Assembly (NCBI GenBank): GCA_964236495.1
Contig: CAXSBR010000050.1
Location: 1 to 5,678, forward strand
Length of the DNA stretch: 5,678 bases
DNA from: CAXSBR01 sp964236495
GTDB lineage: Bacteria > Actinomycetota > Actinomycetes > Mycobacteriales > Jatrophihabitantaceae
Reading direction: 5' to 3'
Of the stretch, positions 1 through 5,587 are shown one piece after another. Under the pieces are notes generated by a model, which saw only the letters and a program-made list of their open reading frames with translations, had not been told where the DNA came from and did no database searches. The number at the start of each line of letters is the position of its first letter. Position 1 is the first letter of the stretch. The translations under genes were made by a program, and so were the position numbers.

Positions 1-92
1 TCGGCCGGCGAGGGCGTCGCGTTTGGCGGCGATGCCGTCGAAGAGCTGTTGGAAGCCCGTGACCGGCTATCCGCTGGGTGGCTGTACCCCGT
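1..92. other. Left edge, possible fragment of a neighbouring gene
   Basis: On the reverse strand a frame stays open from an in-frame TAG (about 69-71) to the window edge. It reads FQQLFDGIAAKRDALAGR, with C or G in most third positions, as in real genes here. No ATG, GTG or TTG lies between that stop and the edge, so no start can be assigned. The opposite strand is also open in one frame, but it runs on antisense into the next gene. This may be the start of a leftward gene or a decayed remnant. The window is too short to decide. Confidence 0.2.
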
Positions 93-812
93 TTACAAGC
101 GTGTTGAGCCGGACCCTTTCCCGCGGTGGTCGTCGTGCGAGGGCTCGGTGGTGTCGTCGGTCTCGATGACGGTGGTGGTGTGGGCGGGCACGCTGGGGAC
201 GACCGGGACGGGCTCGACGCGGGTGGTGGTGGCCTGTTCGGTGCGTCGCGGCGTGGGTCGGTCGTAATCGCTGTCGTCGTTATGGTCGTCGGCGTCGCGG
301 CGCCGGGCGGCGCGTACGTCGCGGACGCTGATCACGCCGAGCCGGCCCAGCGCCTGTGCGGCGATGAACAGGATCAGCGCGCCGATGCCGCTGAACAGCA
401 GCAGCGTCGTGAGCGCCTTGCCCCAGGACGACGACGCTATCGGCACTCCGGTCGAACCCAGATGCAGCACTGTGCGCAGCGTGGGCGCGACGATGAACCA
501 GGCGCCGGCGGCGACGCCGAGCCACGCACCTAGGCTGGTGACGACCCGGTTGGCGGCCAGGAGCAGCAGCAGACCGCCGGCGACGGCGACCGCGCCGGGC
601 AGGATCTCCAGCCAGAACCTGCCGGCACTGAGATGCCAGGCCTTGTTCGGGGTGTACCCGAAATGCACGATCGGCCCGAGCAGCGGGATCAGGGCGCCCC
701 AGGCGCCCAAGATGAGCAGCAGCAGGCCGCTGACCGCGCCCCGCGAGCGGGGCACCCGCAGTCGGGCGCCGCTGGTGGACAGATCTTCGTCATTGTGATG
801 CTGGTTCGACAT
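93..812 (-). CDS. Four-helix membrane protein with charged C-terminal tail, unknown function
   Basis: A 239-residue protein whose family I do not recognise. The sequence shows a short polar N-terminus (1-25), then about four hydrophobic segments near 26-50, 69-87, 93-113 and 133-158. A strongly hydrophilic tail (about 165-239) follows, rich in Asp, Arg, Thr and Pro and containing a DDHNDDSDYD stretch. The basic run RDVRAARRR after the last helix suggests, by the positive-inside rule, that the tail is cytoplasmic. The start at 812 is supported by GGAAG at 821-825, eight bases upstream. The 373-base gap upstream, with its hairpins, makes independent transcription likely. Its neighbours suggest an envelope or stress role, but nothing in the sequence indicates an enzymatic activity. 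Confidence 0.85.
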   Translation of the reverse strand: MSNQHHNDEDLSTSGARLRVPRSRGAVSGLLLLILGAWGALIPLLGPIVHFGYTPNKAWHLSAGRFWLEILPGAVAVAGGLLLLLAANRVVTSLGAWLGVAAGAWFIVAPTLRTVLHLGSTGVPIASSSWGKALTTLLLFSGIGALILFIAAQALGRLGVISVRDVRAARRRDADDHNDDSDYDRPTPRRTEQATTTRVEPVPVVPSVPAHTTTVIETDDTTEPSHDDHRGKGSGSTRL

Positions 813-1005
813 GGCAGTTTCTTCCGATAGACAGGTGCGGACAGCCGACAGGCTGAGTCGCGGTTGAGTGGTGCCGGCCGGTCAAGGCCGGTCGGCGGTG
901 CCCCCGTCGCCGGGGTGGACGGGATCGACTGACCACCTGGGCGGGGTTGTGGCGAGGGTGTTCAGGATGTTCAGCGCTGCGTCAGTGAAAGTGTGCGTAT
1001 TGAGC

Positions 1006-1036
1006 CGGGTGCCGTTCTCGGTGGAAGCGGCACCCG
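1006..1036 (-). terminator. Hairpin, possible terminator or RNA structure
   Basis: CGGGTGCCG (1006-1014) is exactly complementary to CGGCACCCG (1028-1036), giving a 9-bp stem with a 13-base loop. It directly abuts the next hairpin at 1037. No T-run follows on either strand. Many actinobacterial terminators lack one, so the terminator reading is possible but unproven. The strand is assigned from the leftward gene upstream. Confidence 0.4.
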
Positions 1037-1075
1037 ACGGATCGGCGCCCGAGTGTTAGACGGGCGCCGATCCGT
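1037..1075 (-). terminator. Strong 15-bp hairpin, likely terminator
   Basis: Bases 1037-1051 pair perfectly with 1061-1075: a 15-bp stem with a GGATCGGCGCCC core and a 9-base loop. It lies about 110 bases past the stop of the leftward 307-residue gene and abuts a second hairpin at 1006-1036. It is the longest uninterrupted stem I found in the window. No clear U-tract follows. It may act as a bidirectional or backup terminator, or be a protein-binding palindrome. Confidence 0.55.
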
Positions 1076-1113
1076 GTTGGGTTAGGCGTGTCGAGCTACC
1101 TCAGTGCTGGGTG

Positions 1114-1176
1114 GTTCCCCGGCGCGACAACATGTTTCCCTTGCACGTCTTCGTGCCAGGAAACCGTGCCGGGAAC
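1114..1176 (-). terminator. Three-tier hairpin just after the 307-residue gene
   Basis: The outer stem pairs 1114-1126 with 1165-1176: 12 pairs, one G-U, with C1120 bulged. Seven unpaired bases (1127-1133) follow on one side. A middle stem pairs GTTTCC (1134-1139) with GGAAAC (1159-1164). An apical stem pairs GCACG (1143-1147) with CGTGC (1152-1156) around a 4-base loop. In all, about 23 pairs form within 63 bases, starting ten bases after the stop codon. This position fits a transcription terminator or a stabilising 3' end. No U-tract follows. Confidence 0.55.
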
Positions 1177-1185
1177 TGGTGTGGT

Positions 1186-2109
1186 TCAGGCGTTGCCCAG
1201 AGCGTTACGGAGCTCGGTTTTGGACATGCTCGGATCAGTGATGATGCCCGCCGCTTCGGCGCGTTCGCGCAGTTGAGCGCGGCTGAGGTCGTCAAGATCT
1301 GACGCCGGCACCGTGGCGGGCACAGTGGCCGGCACGGTGGGATCTTCGGCGGCCGGCGGTGTTGCCGGGCTGGGCGGCGGGCTTGTCTTGCTTCCGCGGC
1401 GGGCGGCGACGGCGACTGCCACCACCACCGCACCGAGGGCGGGTAGAACCGGGCTTTGCTTGAACCCGGTGCCGGTCTGCTTGACCAGCTGGGTGCCCTT
1501 CGCGGCGGCAGCCTGCTGCCTGCTGCTCACCGCACCCGCCGCGTCCGACACCTTCGTCTTCGCCGACCGCCCGAGACCGGTGACGTCACCGCGCACCTTG
1601 GCCGGGTCAGCCGAACTGAGGTAGGAACTGACCGGCTGCACCCGTTCCACCAACGCATCCACCACCAGCGCCGCCACCTGCTGGTGCTGGGCCTGCAGCT
1701 GCTCACCCACCGAACCAGCCCCCACGGTGAGCGCGTCGACGCCCTGACCTGCCTGCGCAGCCCGGGTGCTGACCTGGTTACCCAGCTGCTGGGCGACCTG
1801 TGTTCTCGCTTTCTGCAGCTGCGCGGTGAGCCGGGGCTTGACCTGCTTCGGGTCCAAGTTAAGCGTCTGCGCGTCGTACTGGCTCAGGCTGCCGCTGAAC
1901 TGCTGCACCGGCTGCGCGACCTTGTCAGCGATCTTGCCCTTGCCTTCTTCGCCCTGCTCGCGCATTTCCTCACCGGCTTGGCGGACGGCTTGGGCCATCA
2001 CTCCGGCTTGCTGCCCGGCTAGGGTCGCCGCCGCGCCCGCTCCTTGCTTGATCTTGCCCACCAACAGCTCCTTCAGCTGTGCGGTGGCAGTACCTGCTTG
2101 TTCGGTCAT
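1186..2109 (-). CDS. Ala/Gln-rich protein with C-terminal membrane segment and SAP/Rho-N-like motif
   Basis: A 307-residue protein of unrecognised family. Residues 1-215 are rich in Ala, Gln, Gly and Lys and look mostly helical. One hydrophobic segment spans about 219-236 and ends in ARRGSK. A Pro/Ala/Thr-rich linker follows (243-269, with VPAT repeated). The last 35 residues, LDDLSRAQLRERAEAAG then SKTELRNALG, resemble the helix-extended-helix fold of SAP or Rho N-terminal domains, which bind nucleic acid. I saw no Cys or Trp. The start at 2109 is chosen over 2169 because GGAGGA (2114-2119) lies five bases upstream. The function is unknown. The arrangement suggests a membrane-tethered protein whose tail could contact DNA or RNA, but this is inference. 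Confidence 0.85.
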   Translation of the reverse strand: MTEQAGTATAQLKELLVGKIKQGAGAAATLAGQQAGVMAQAVRQAGEEMREQGEEGKGKIADKVAQPVQQFSGSLSQYDAQTLNLDPKQVKPRLTAQLQKARTQVAQQLGNQVSTRAAQAGQGVDALTVGAGSVGEQLQAQHQQVAALVVDALVERVQPVSSYLSSADPAKVRGDVTGLGRSAKTKVSDAAGAVSSRQQAAAAKGTQLVKQTGTGFKQSPVLPALGAVVVAVAVAARRGSKTSPPPSPATPPAAEDPTVPATVPATVPASDLDDLSRAQLRERAEAAGIITDPSMSKTELRNALGNA

Positions 2110-2113
2110 GAAA

Positions 2114-2119
2114 TCCTCC
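2114..2119 (-). promoter_or_regulatory. Ribosome binding site deciding the 2109 start
   Basis: GGAGGA lies five bases before the ATG at 2109. It argues against the upstream in-frame start at 2169. Confidence 0.8.
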
Positions 2120-2219
2120 AAAACGAATGGTGTGGCAGCGGCCAGGACTGTTCGGGCAGCTACCGGCAATGTCTGAGCACGCTCACCCAGTCGGCTTAGC
2201 GCCGCCGGGCACCTCGCTG

Positions 2220-2822
2220 TTACTTGATCGGGATGCCGGCCTGGGTGGCTCCGGACTTCACCGAGTTCACCAGCCCCCCGAGCCCACCGATGCCGCCGGG
2301 CAGCGACCCGGCCGTCAGGCCGCTGACCACACCGGACAGGCTGCTGCTCAACTTGCTCAACGGACCCGACACGGCCTTACACAAAGTCGGGTTGGCCTGG
2401 GCGTTGGCTTGGGCGTTCTTGACCAGCTTCGTCGTTGCCGCGACCGCAGTGCCGGCTTTGATTAGCGCGACCGTCCGGCCATGGGCGCCCTTGCGGAACG
2501 ACCCCGCCTTGTAGGGCTTGAGCACGTACCGGTTCAACAGAACCAACGCCCCACCCACATCGGCTACGAACCGGGTCTTGGCGAACGAGCGGGTGTTGCT
2601 GCTCGGGCAGCCGGTGCCAGTCGCTGCGCCGGTGGAACCAGCCGCCGAGGAGGCACCCGCCTGAACCGAGGAGCCCACAGCCCCACCAGCGCTGGTCACT
2701 ACCCCGCCGGCACTGGTTACAGCTCCAGCGGCGCCGGTCACTGCTGTCTTGGCGGTGGAGCCGCTGCAGCCAGCCACCAACAGCGACAGCAGCAGCGCAG
2801 GAATGATCAATATTCGACGCAT
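2220..2822 (-). CDS. Putative lipoprotein, unknown function
   Basis: A 200-residue protein with a classical lipoprotein signal: MRR, a hydrophobic core to about residue 16, and the lipobox LVAGC with Cys19 as the lipidation site. It should be exported and anchored on the outer face of the membrane. Residues 25-70 are a low-complexity Ala/Gly/Ser/Thr/Val linker with TSAGG repeats. The more ordered region is about 72-150, with Cys72 and Cys148, which could form a disulfide. It contains NRYVLKPYKAGSFRKG and a Lys/Asn-rich helix-like stretch. The C-terminus is Gly/Leu/Ser-rich. The start at 2822 is preferred to 2927 because it places the signal peptide at the N-terminus and has GGAAGG seven bases upstream. 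I do not recognise the family. Confidence 0.88.
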   Translation of the reverse strand: MRRILIIPALLLSLLVAGCSGSTAKTAVTGAAGAVTSAGGVVTSAGGAVGSSVQAGASSAAGSTGAATGTGCPSSNTRSFAKTRFVADVGGALVLLNRYVLKPYKAGSFRKGAHGRTVALIKAGTAVAATTKLVKNAQANAQANPTLCKAVSGPLSKLSSSLSGVVSGLTAGSLPGGIGGLGGLVNSVKSGATQAGIPIK

Positions 2823-2829
2823 AGTCGTA

Positions 2830-2835
2830 CCTTCC
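2830..2835 (-). promoter_or_regulatory. Ribosome binding site of the lipoprotein gene
   Basis: GGAAGG lies seven bases before the ATG at 2822. It supports the short start that exposes the signal peptide. Confidence 0.7.
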
Positions 2836-2992
2836 AATGGCCCGGGCCACAAGGGCACCAGGAGTAGTGAATGTGAACGGAAAGAACCTGAGGCGTGCTC
2901 GAGATGCTGTGCTCGTTGCCTGAACACAGGTGAAAGGTGCTTAACCAGCGACGGGCCGGATTCGCTAAGCAGGTCATCCGTCTGTTGCCCTG

Positions 2993-3523
2993 CTAGTTGT
3001 CGAGCGGTTCGCCGTTCAAGGGCACGGCACTGACCTCAATTTGAACGGCATCGATTTCAACGGCATCGATCACGGCGCCATCAGCACCATCAACTACGGC
3101 GTCGGCGCGGCGCGCTGCGGCACGGCGCCCCAACACCACGATGAGGACCCCAACGACGGCTGCAGCGGCGGTCAGCAGGTGTGGGCGGTAAGCCCACACC
3201 CGGTCGAGCACAGTGCCGGTGGTGGCGTTGTCTGATGTTCCCTCGGTCGGTATGGCGGTATTGCGCGGGGCGGCGGCCGAACGTGCTCGCCCGGTCGCAT
3301 GCCACGCCGCTGCCCGAGCCTGGCTCAGGCCGCGCTGGGAGGCAGCTATCCGTGCCCGCGCGCCCGCGTTCCACGCCGGTATGTTGGCCTGGTCGAGACT
3401 GCGTTGTGCTCGCGCCCGCCTAGCCAGACCCCCGCCACCGTCCACGCCGACGATGTCGTCGTCGGTGTGCTCATCGAGTTCAACCGGATCGGCCGGGTCG
3501 GCGCCGACATTATTACCGCTCAT
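2993..3523 (-). CDS. Small single-pass membrane protein with tandem 23-residue repeat
   Basis: A 176-residue protein of unrecognised family. The N-terminus (1-35) is acidic and Gly-rich. Residues 40-85 hold two 23-residue repeats, each of the form QR.L.QA followed by AW and RAR.AA, that are strongly basic. A hydrophobic segment at about 116-132 is flanked by YRPH and by GRRAAARR. The C-terminus (about 140-170) is acidic and repetitive, with IDAVE and IDAVQ. The basic run after the helix suggests a cytoplasmic C-terminus. The start at 3523 is chosen over 3574 because AAGGAG (3529-3534) lies five bases upstream. The upstream PRC/DUF2382 gene is 112 bases away, with a hairpin between. The function is unknown; an envelope-associated role is inferred from its neighbours. 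Confidence 0.8.
   Translation of the reverse strand: MSGNNVGADPADPVELDEHTDDDIVGVDGGGGLARRARAQRSLDQANIPAWNAGARARIAASQRGLSQARAAAWHATGRARSAAAPRNTAIPTEGTSDNATTGTVLDRVWAYRPHLLTAAAAVVGVLIVVLGRRAAARRADAVVDGADGAVIDAVEIDAVQIEVSAVPLNGEPLDN
3044..3070 (-). repeat. 15-base tandem repeat coding IDAVE/IDAVQ
   Basis: The 12-mer AACGGCATCGAT occurs at 3044-3055 and again at 3059-3070, in phase at 15 bases. On the coding strand it encodes IDAV twice (residues 152-155 and 157-160 of the small membrane protein). Confidence 0.7.
3269..3406 (-). repeat. Protein-level tandem repeat, 2 x 23 residues
   Basis: Residues 40-62 and 63-85 of the small membrane protein align without gaps, with 13 of 23 positions identical. 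These include Gln-Arg, Leu, Gln-Ala, Ala-Trp and Arg-Ala-Arg. The first copy begins QRSLDQANIPAW and the second QRGLSQARAAAW. Confidence 0.7.
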
Positions 3524-3528
3524 CGCTG

Positions 3529-3534
3529 CTCCTT
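3529..3534 (-). promoter_or_regulatory. Ribosome binding site deciding the 3523 start
   Basis: AAGGAG lies five bases before the ATG at 3523. The longer start at 3574 would place coding sequence through this site. Confidence 0.75.
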
Positions 3535-3584
3535 GCACTGGTGTGGGCCGCTGCCGGGCGAACGGCCGCAGCAACTGATGCAGG

Positions 3585-3622
3585 CCGCGGCGGGCACGCC
3601 GATGTCGGTTTGCCCGCCGCGG
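3585..3622 (-). terminator. 12-bp hairpin after the PRC/DUF2382 gene
   Basis: CCGCGGCGGGCA (3585-3596) pairs perfectly with TGCCCGCCGCGG (3611-3622) around a 14-base loop. The loop can itself pair CCGA with TCGG. The hairpin begins 13 bases past the stop of the leftward gene that ends at 3636. No T-run follows. It is a probable terminator or attenuator between that gene and the next one. Confidence 0.55.
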
Positions 3623-3635
3623 TGAAACGCTCGGG

Positions 3636-4457
3636 TCAGCGGCGCTTCTTGCCGGTGTTGGTGGTGCCGTCGGTGACGATCTCGACCTGGTCGATCTGCT
3701 CCTTGCGGACCTGGGCGGTGACGGTCTCGTCCTCGGTCACCGTTTCGGTGGCCAGGCGCACACGCTCGACCGGCACGGTCTCTGTAGTGACGACGGCTTG
3801 CTCACCGTGCAGGACGACGTCGTACTCCGCTTCGGTGATCGGCTGGCCGGTCATCGCCGCGGCCCGGTTGGCGTCAGTGATCGGCTCGCGTTCCAGGCGC
3901 ACCTCTTCGTGGCTCAGCGGCACGGTGGTGGTGACGTTCTCGGTCACCACGTATTTGCGTAGCCGGGCCCGCCCGGACACGACCTCCTGCTTGCCGACCT
4001 TGAGCCGCTCCTCCGAGCGTGTCATCGCATCGTCGGTCGTCGGACCGGAGGTGTCGCGGCCCACGACACCGGCCTTGCCGGCGAGGTCTTCACGGCCGGT
4101 GTTGCCCCGCGGCGGCGCGTCGTGTCCGGCGCTCTGCCCGGTGCCCAGGTGGCCGGAATAGTAGGTGTAGAGCGCGTCGTTCTCGTCGTCGTCGAGGTGG
4201 CCGTCGTCCTCCACGCTGGGCGCGCCTTTGATCTTGTCCTTCGACACGGCCAGGACCAGCTGGTCACCGTTGGACGACGACCCGTGCAGGGGGGCGAAAG
4301 ATTCCTTGCTGCCGAGAAGACCGGTGTGGATGGTGACCCACAGCGGCTGCTGCGTCTGGTCGTCGAGGTAGACCTGGCCGACCTTGCCGACCTTCTCACC
4401 ATTGCTGTCGACCGCGGCGCGCCCGATCATGCTCGAAAGATCCTGGATGTTGGTCAT
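3636..4457 (-). CDS. PRC-barrel and DUF2382 (YsnF/AvaK-like) protein
   Basis: A 273-residue protein. Residues about 3-80 match a PRC barrel: MIGRAAVDSNGEKVGKVGQVY, then a PLWVTIHTGLLGSKESFAPL core. This small beta-barrel is also found in photosynthetic reaction centre H subunits and RimM. An acidic, Gly-rich linker (81-145) with a YTYYSGH segment follows. Residues about 148-258 are a DUF2382 domain, with RSEERLKVGKQ, RLRKYVVTENVTTTVPLSHEEVRLEREPI, and a second half ending in TVTAQVRKEQIDQVEI. The tail is basic (GKKRR). It has no signal peptide or membrane helix, so it is probably cytoplasmic. Members of this family are commonly tied to general stress, but their molecular role is unsettled. 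The start at 4457 is chosen over 4694 because AAGGAG lies seven bases upstream. Confidence 0.95.
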   Translation of the reverse strand: MTNIQDLSSMIGRAAVDSNGEKVGKVGQVYLDDQTQQPLWVTIHTGLLGSKESFAPLHGSSSNGDQLVLAVSKDKIKGAPSVEDDGHLDDDENDALYTYYSGHLGTGQSAGHDAPPRGNTGREDLAGKAGVVGRDTSGPTTDDAMTRSEERLKVGKQEVVSGRARLRKYVVTENVTTTVPLSHEEVRLEREPITDANRAAAMTGQPITEAEYDVVLHGEQAVVTTETVPVERVRLATETVTEDETVTAQVRKEQIDQVEIVTDGTTNTGKKRR

Positions 4458-4721
4458 CGAGTTGCTCCTTGTAGAGGTGGGTTTCCATCGGCAGCGATGC
4501 GTTTCTCGCGCTCGCATGTGAGCTGCTGTTTGCCGCTGGTGGGCGCTGCCTGTCCTACGGTTAGACACCGTCGCGCGGGAAACGTCGCACATTTTCTTGG
4601 GCCGCTTCGGTTGGGCTGATGGATTGACTCGGTCGTGGTGAGTTGGCTCGCCTGGGGATCGACGGCGCAGCCTGCCATGTTGCATAAGACGCAACGCGGT
4701 CGGCTGGCCAAGGGTTCGCGT
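4458..4721. other. 264-base intergenic gap between the two DUF2382 genes
   Basis: No gene is supported here. The leftward PRC gene's ribosome site lies at its left end. Near the right end GTTGC (4679-4683) pairs with GCAAC (4691-4695), a weak 5-bp hairpin 27 bases past the stop of the upstream DUF2382 gene. The PRC gene's promoter probably lies in this gap, but I could not assign its elements. Confidence 0.5.
4465..4470 (-). promoter_or_regulatory. Ribosome binding site of the PRC/DUF2382 gene
   Basis: AAGGAG lies seven bases before the ATG at 4457. It fixes the start that leaves the PRC barrel at the N-terminus. Confidence 0.85.
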
Positions 4722-5183
4722 TTAGCGCAGCCCCGGTACTGGCGTGGTGTCCACGGCGATCTCTTCGTGCCTGACGTCGCCGCTGACCGCTACCGAGCTG
4801 ACCACCCGGTTCACGTGCACGGTGACGCGTTCGTAGGCGCGCAGTTCCATCTGAATTCTCGGTACCTCTTCGCGCAACACGATGACAAGCGGCTCCGGTG
4901 CCGACGCGTCGCCGCTGGTAACCGGGCCATCGGTGGCGGTGCCTGTCGTGGCGCCGTCGTGCACCGCAACGTCGTCACCGTCGACGACCAACTCCTCCCG
5001 GTGCACAGTGACCTGGATCGTTCTGGTTTCGCTGACCACCCGCCGACGCAGCCCCAACCGCCCCGTCTCGGCCCAGTCGGTGCCCACGCTCAGGCGTTCA
5101 CGCGACACCACCATCGAGGCTGCCGGCTGGACAGGTCCGTTCGGGGTAGCGGCGCCTACGTGGTCGGCTGGTGGTGTGGTCAT
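4722..5183 (-). CDS. DUF2382 (YsnF/AvaK-like) stress protein
   Basis: A 153-residue protein made almost wholly of a DUF2382-type domain. After a Pro/Ala-rich leader (1-22) come SRERLSVGTDWAETGRLGLR, RRVVSETRTIQVTVHREELVV, an acidic Gly/Thr insert (about 68-97), then LVIVLREEVPRIQMELRAYERVTV and VRHEEIAVDT. This is the usual two-part domain of alternating beta strands. It has no PRC barrel, signal peptide or membrane helix. The ATG at 5183 has no good Shine-Dalgarno site. It lies six bases after the stop of the Asp23-like frame, so translation may be coupled, or the message may be leaderless. An in-frame ATG at 5114 is a weaker alternative because it cuts close to the domain. It is a paralogue of the DUF2382 half of the gene ending at 3636. 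Confidence 0.9.
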   Translation of the reverse strand: MTTPPADHVGAATPNGPVQPAASMVVSRERLSVGTDWAETGRLGLRRRVVSETRTIQVTVHREELVVDGDDVAVHDGATTGTATDGPVTSGDASAPEPLVIVLREEVPRIQMELRAYERVTVHVNRVVSSVAVSGDVRHEEIAVDTTPVPGLR

Positions 5184-5189
5184 ATCTGG

Positions 5190-5543
5190 TTAGACACGCC
5201 CATCGGCAAAATCTCGCAGCTGGTGACCGCGGCGGCGCCACGGCGGACACGCCCCGTCAGTGCTGCCCCACCATGGCCAGTGTCGGAGGTCGAGGGCAAC
5301 AGGGGTTGACGTCGTCGACAACGACGTTGACCGCACGTCGCGCAGGCCGATGGTGGCGCTGAGTTCGGCGATGACCCGGCGCTGCACCTCACGGGCCACG
5401 TCGTCGACTTCGTCGCCGTAGCGCACGGCGATGGCGAGGTCGATGACGGCGGTGCGGCCCAGCACACCGACCGCTGCATTGGGGTAGTGGTGGGCCAGCG
5501 TCGCCTTTCCCACCAGGGCGCTGACCTTGCGTCGTAGCGACAT
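5190..5543 (-). CDS. Asp23/Gls24-like protein, apparent frameshift
   Basis: As written the frame encodes 117 residues. Residues 20-71 carry the Asp23/Gls24 pattern: VGVLGRTAVIDLAIAVRYGDEV, then VAREVQRRVIAELSATIGLRDV. The family normally continues with an alternating V.V.V.DV strand. Here that strand (VNVVVDDVN) appears in the frame one base over, right after Arg71 (near 5331). It then runs to a TGA at 5257-5259, giving a restored 95-residue protein. The tail read in the original frame is Trp/Arg-rich and unlike the family. A one-base loss, real or a sequencing error, explains this. The N-terminus is also shorter than in typical members. Asp23 proteins act in the envelope stress response, often at the membrane. 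The start at 5543 has only a weak ribosome site. Confidence 0.75.
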   Translation of the reverse strand: MSLRRKVSALVGKATLAHHYPNAAVGVLGRTAVIDLAIAVRYGDEVDDVAREVQRRVIAELSATIGLRDVRSTSLSTTSTPVALDLRHWPWWGSTDGACPPWRRRGHQLRDFADGRV

Positions 5544-5572
5544 AGCTACCCGGGGCCGTGCAGGTCTTTCTC

Positions 5573-5578
5573 TAGACT
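5573..5578 (+). promoter_or_regulatory. Possible -10 element of the sigma factor gene
   Basis: TAGACT matches the TANNNT pattern of actinobacterial -10 elements. It ends nine bases before the ATG at 5588, so transcription could begin at or within a few bases of that ATG, giving a leaderless message. No confident -35 element was seen. Confidence 0.3.
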
Positions 5579-5587
5579 CCGGGGACT

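Larger units (their letters stand above)
813..1185. other. Gene-free gap with three hairpins
   Basis: This 373-base stretch separates the 307-residue gene from the four-helix membrane gene. It carries the hairpins listed separately at 1006-1036, 1037-1075 and 1114-1176, plus a small inverted repeat CCGGCC/GGCCGG (874-879 and 886-891). A reverse-strand frame is open from 1055 down to a TGA at 882-884, with gene-like composition but no start codon. A forward frame at 868-1059 has a GTG start but no ribosome binding site. I do not call either a gene. The promoter of the leftward gene at 812 should lie at the left end of this gap, but no clear consensus was found. Confidence 0.6.

Noticed and set aside
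868..1059. Forward 63-codon frame in the gap
   Set aside because: It has no ribosome binding site and no recognisable domain, and its end lies inside a strong hairpin.
1456..2022. Long forward frame (188 codons) opposite the 307-residue gene
   Set aside because: It is antisense to a gene with a clear ribosome site and sensible domain layout. High GC content creates such open frames.
2968..2994. Inverted repeat AGCAGG/CCTGCT near the stop of the small membrane protein gene
   Set aside because: The stem is only 6 bp, with a long loop, and it overlaps the stop codon. This is compatible with chance.
3541..4161. Forward frame of 206 codons opposite the PRC/DUF2382 gene
   Set aside because: The reverse strand encodes recognisable PRC and DUF2382 domains. 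The forward product is low-complexity Ser/Thr/Arg.
4559..5197. Repeated 10-mer GGTTAGACAC at 4559-4568 and 5188-5197, upstream of both DUF2382 genes
   Set aside because: A window of this size is expected to hold several chance 10-mer repeats, and the two copies sit at very different distances (102 and 5 bases) from the starts.
5315..5340. Programmed ribosomal frameshift in the Asp23-like gene
   Set aside because: There is no slippery heptamer, and no obvious stimulatory structure was seen. A simple one-base loss is more economical.
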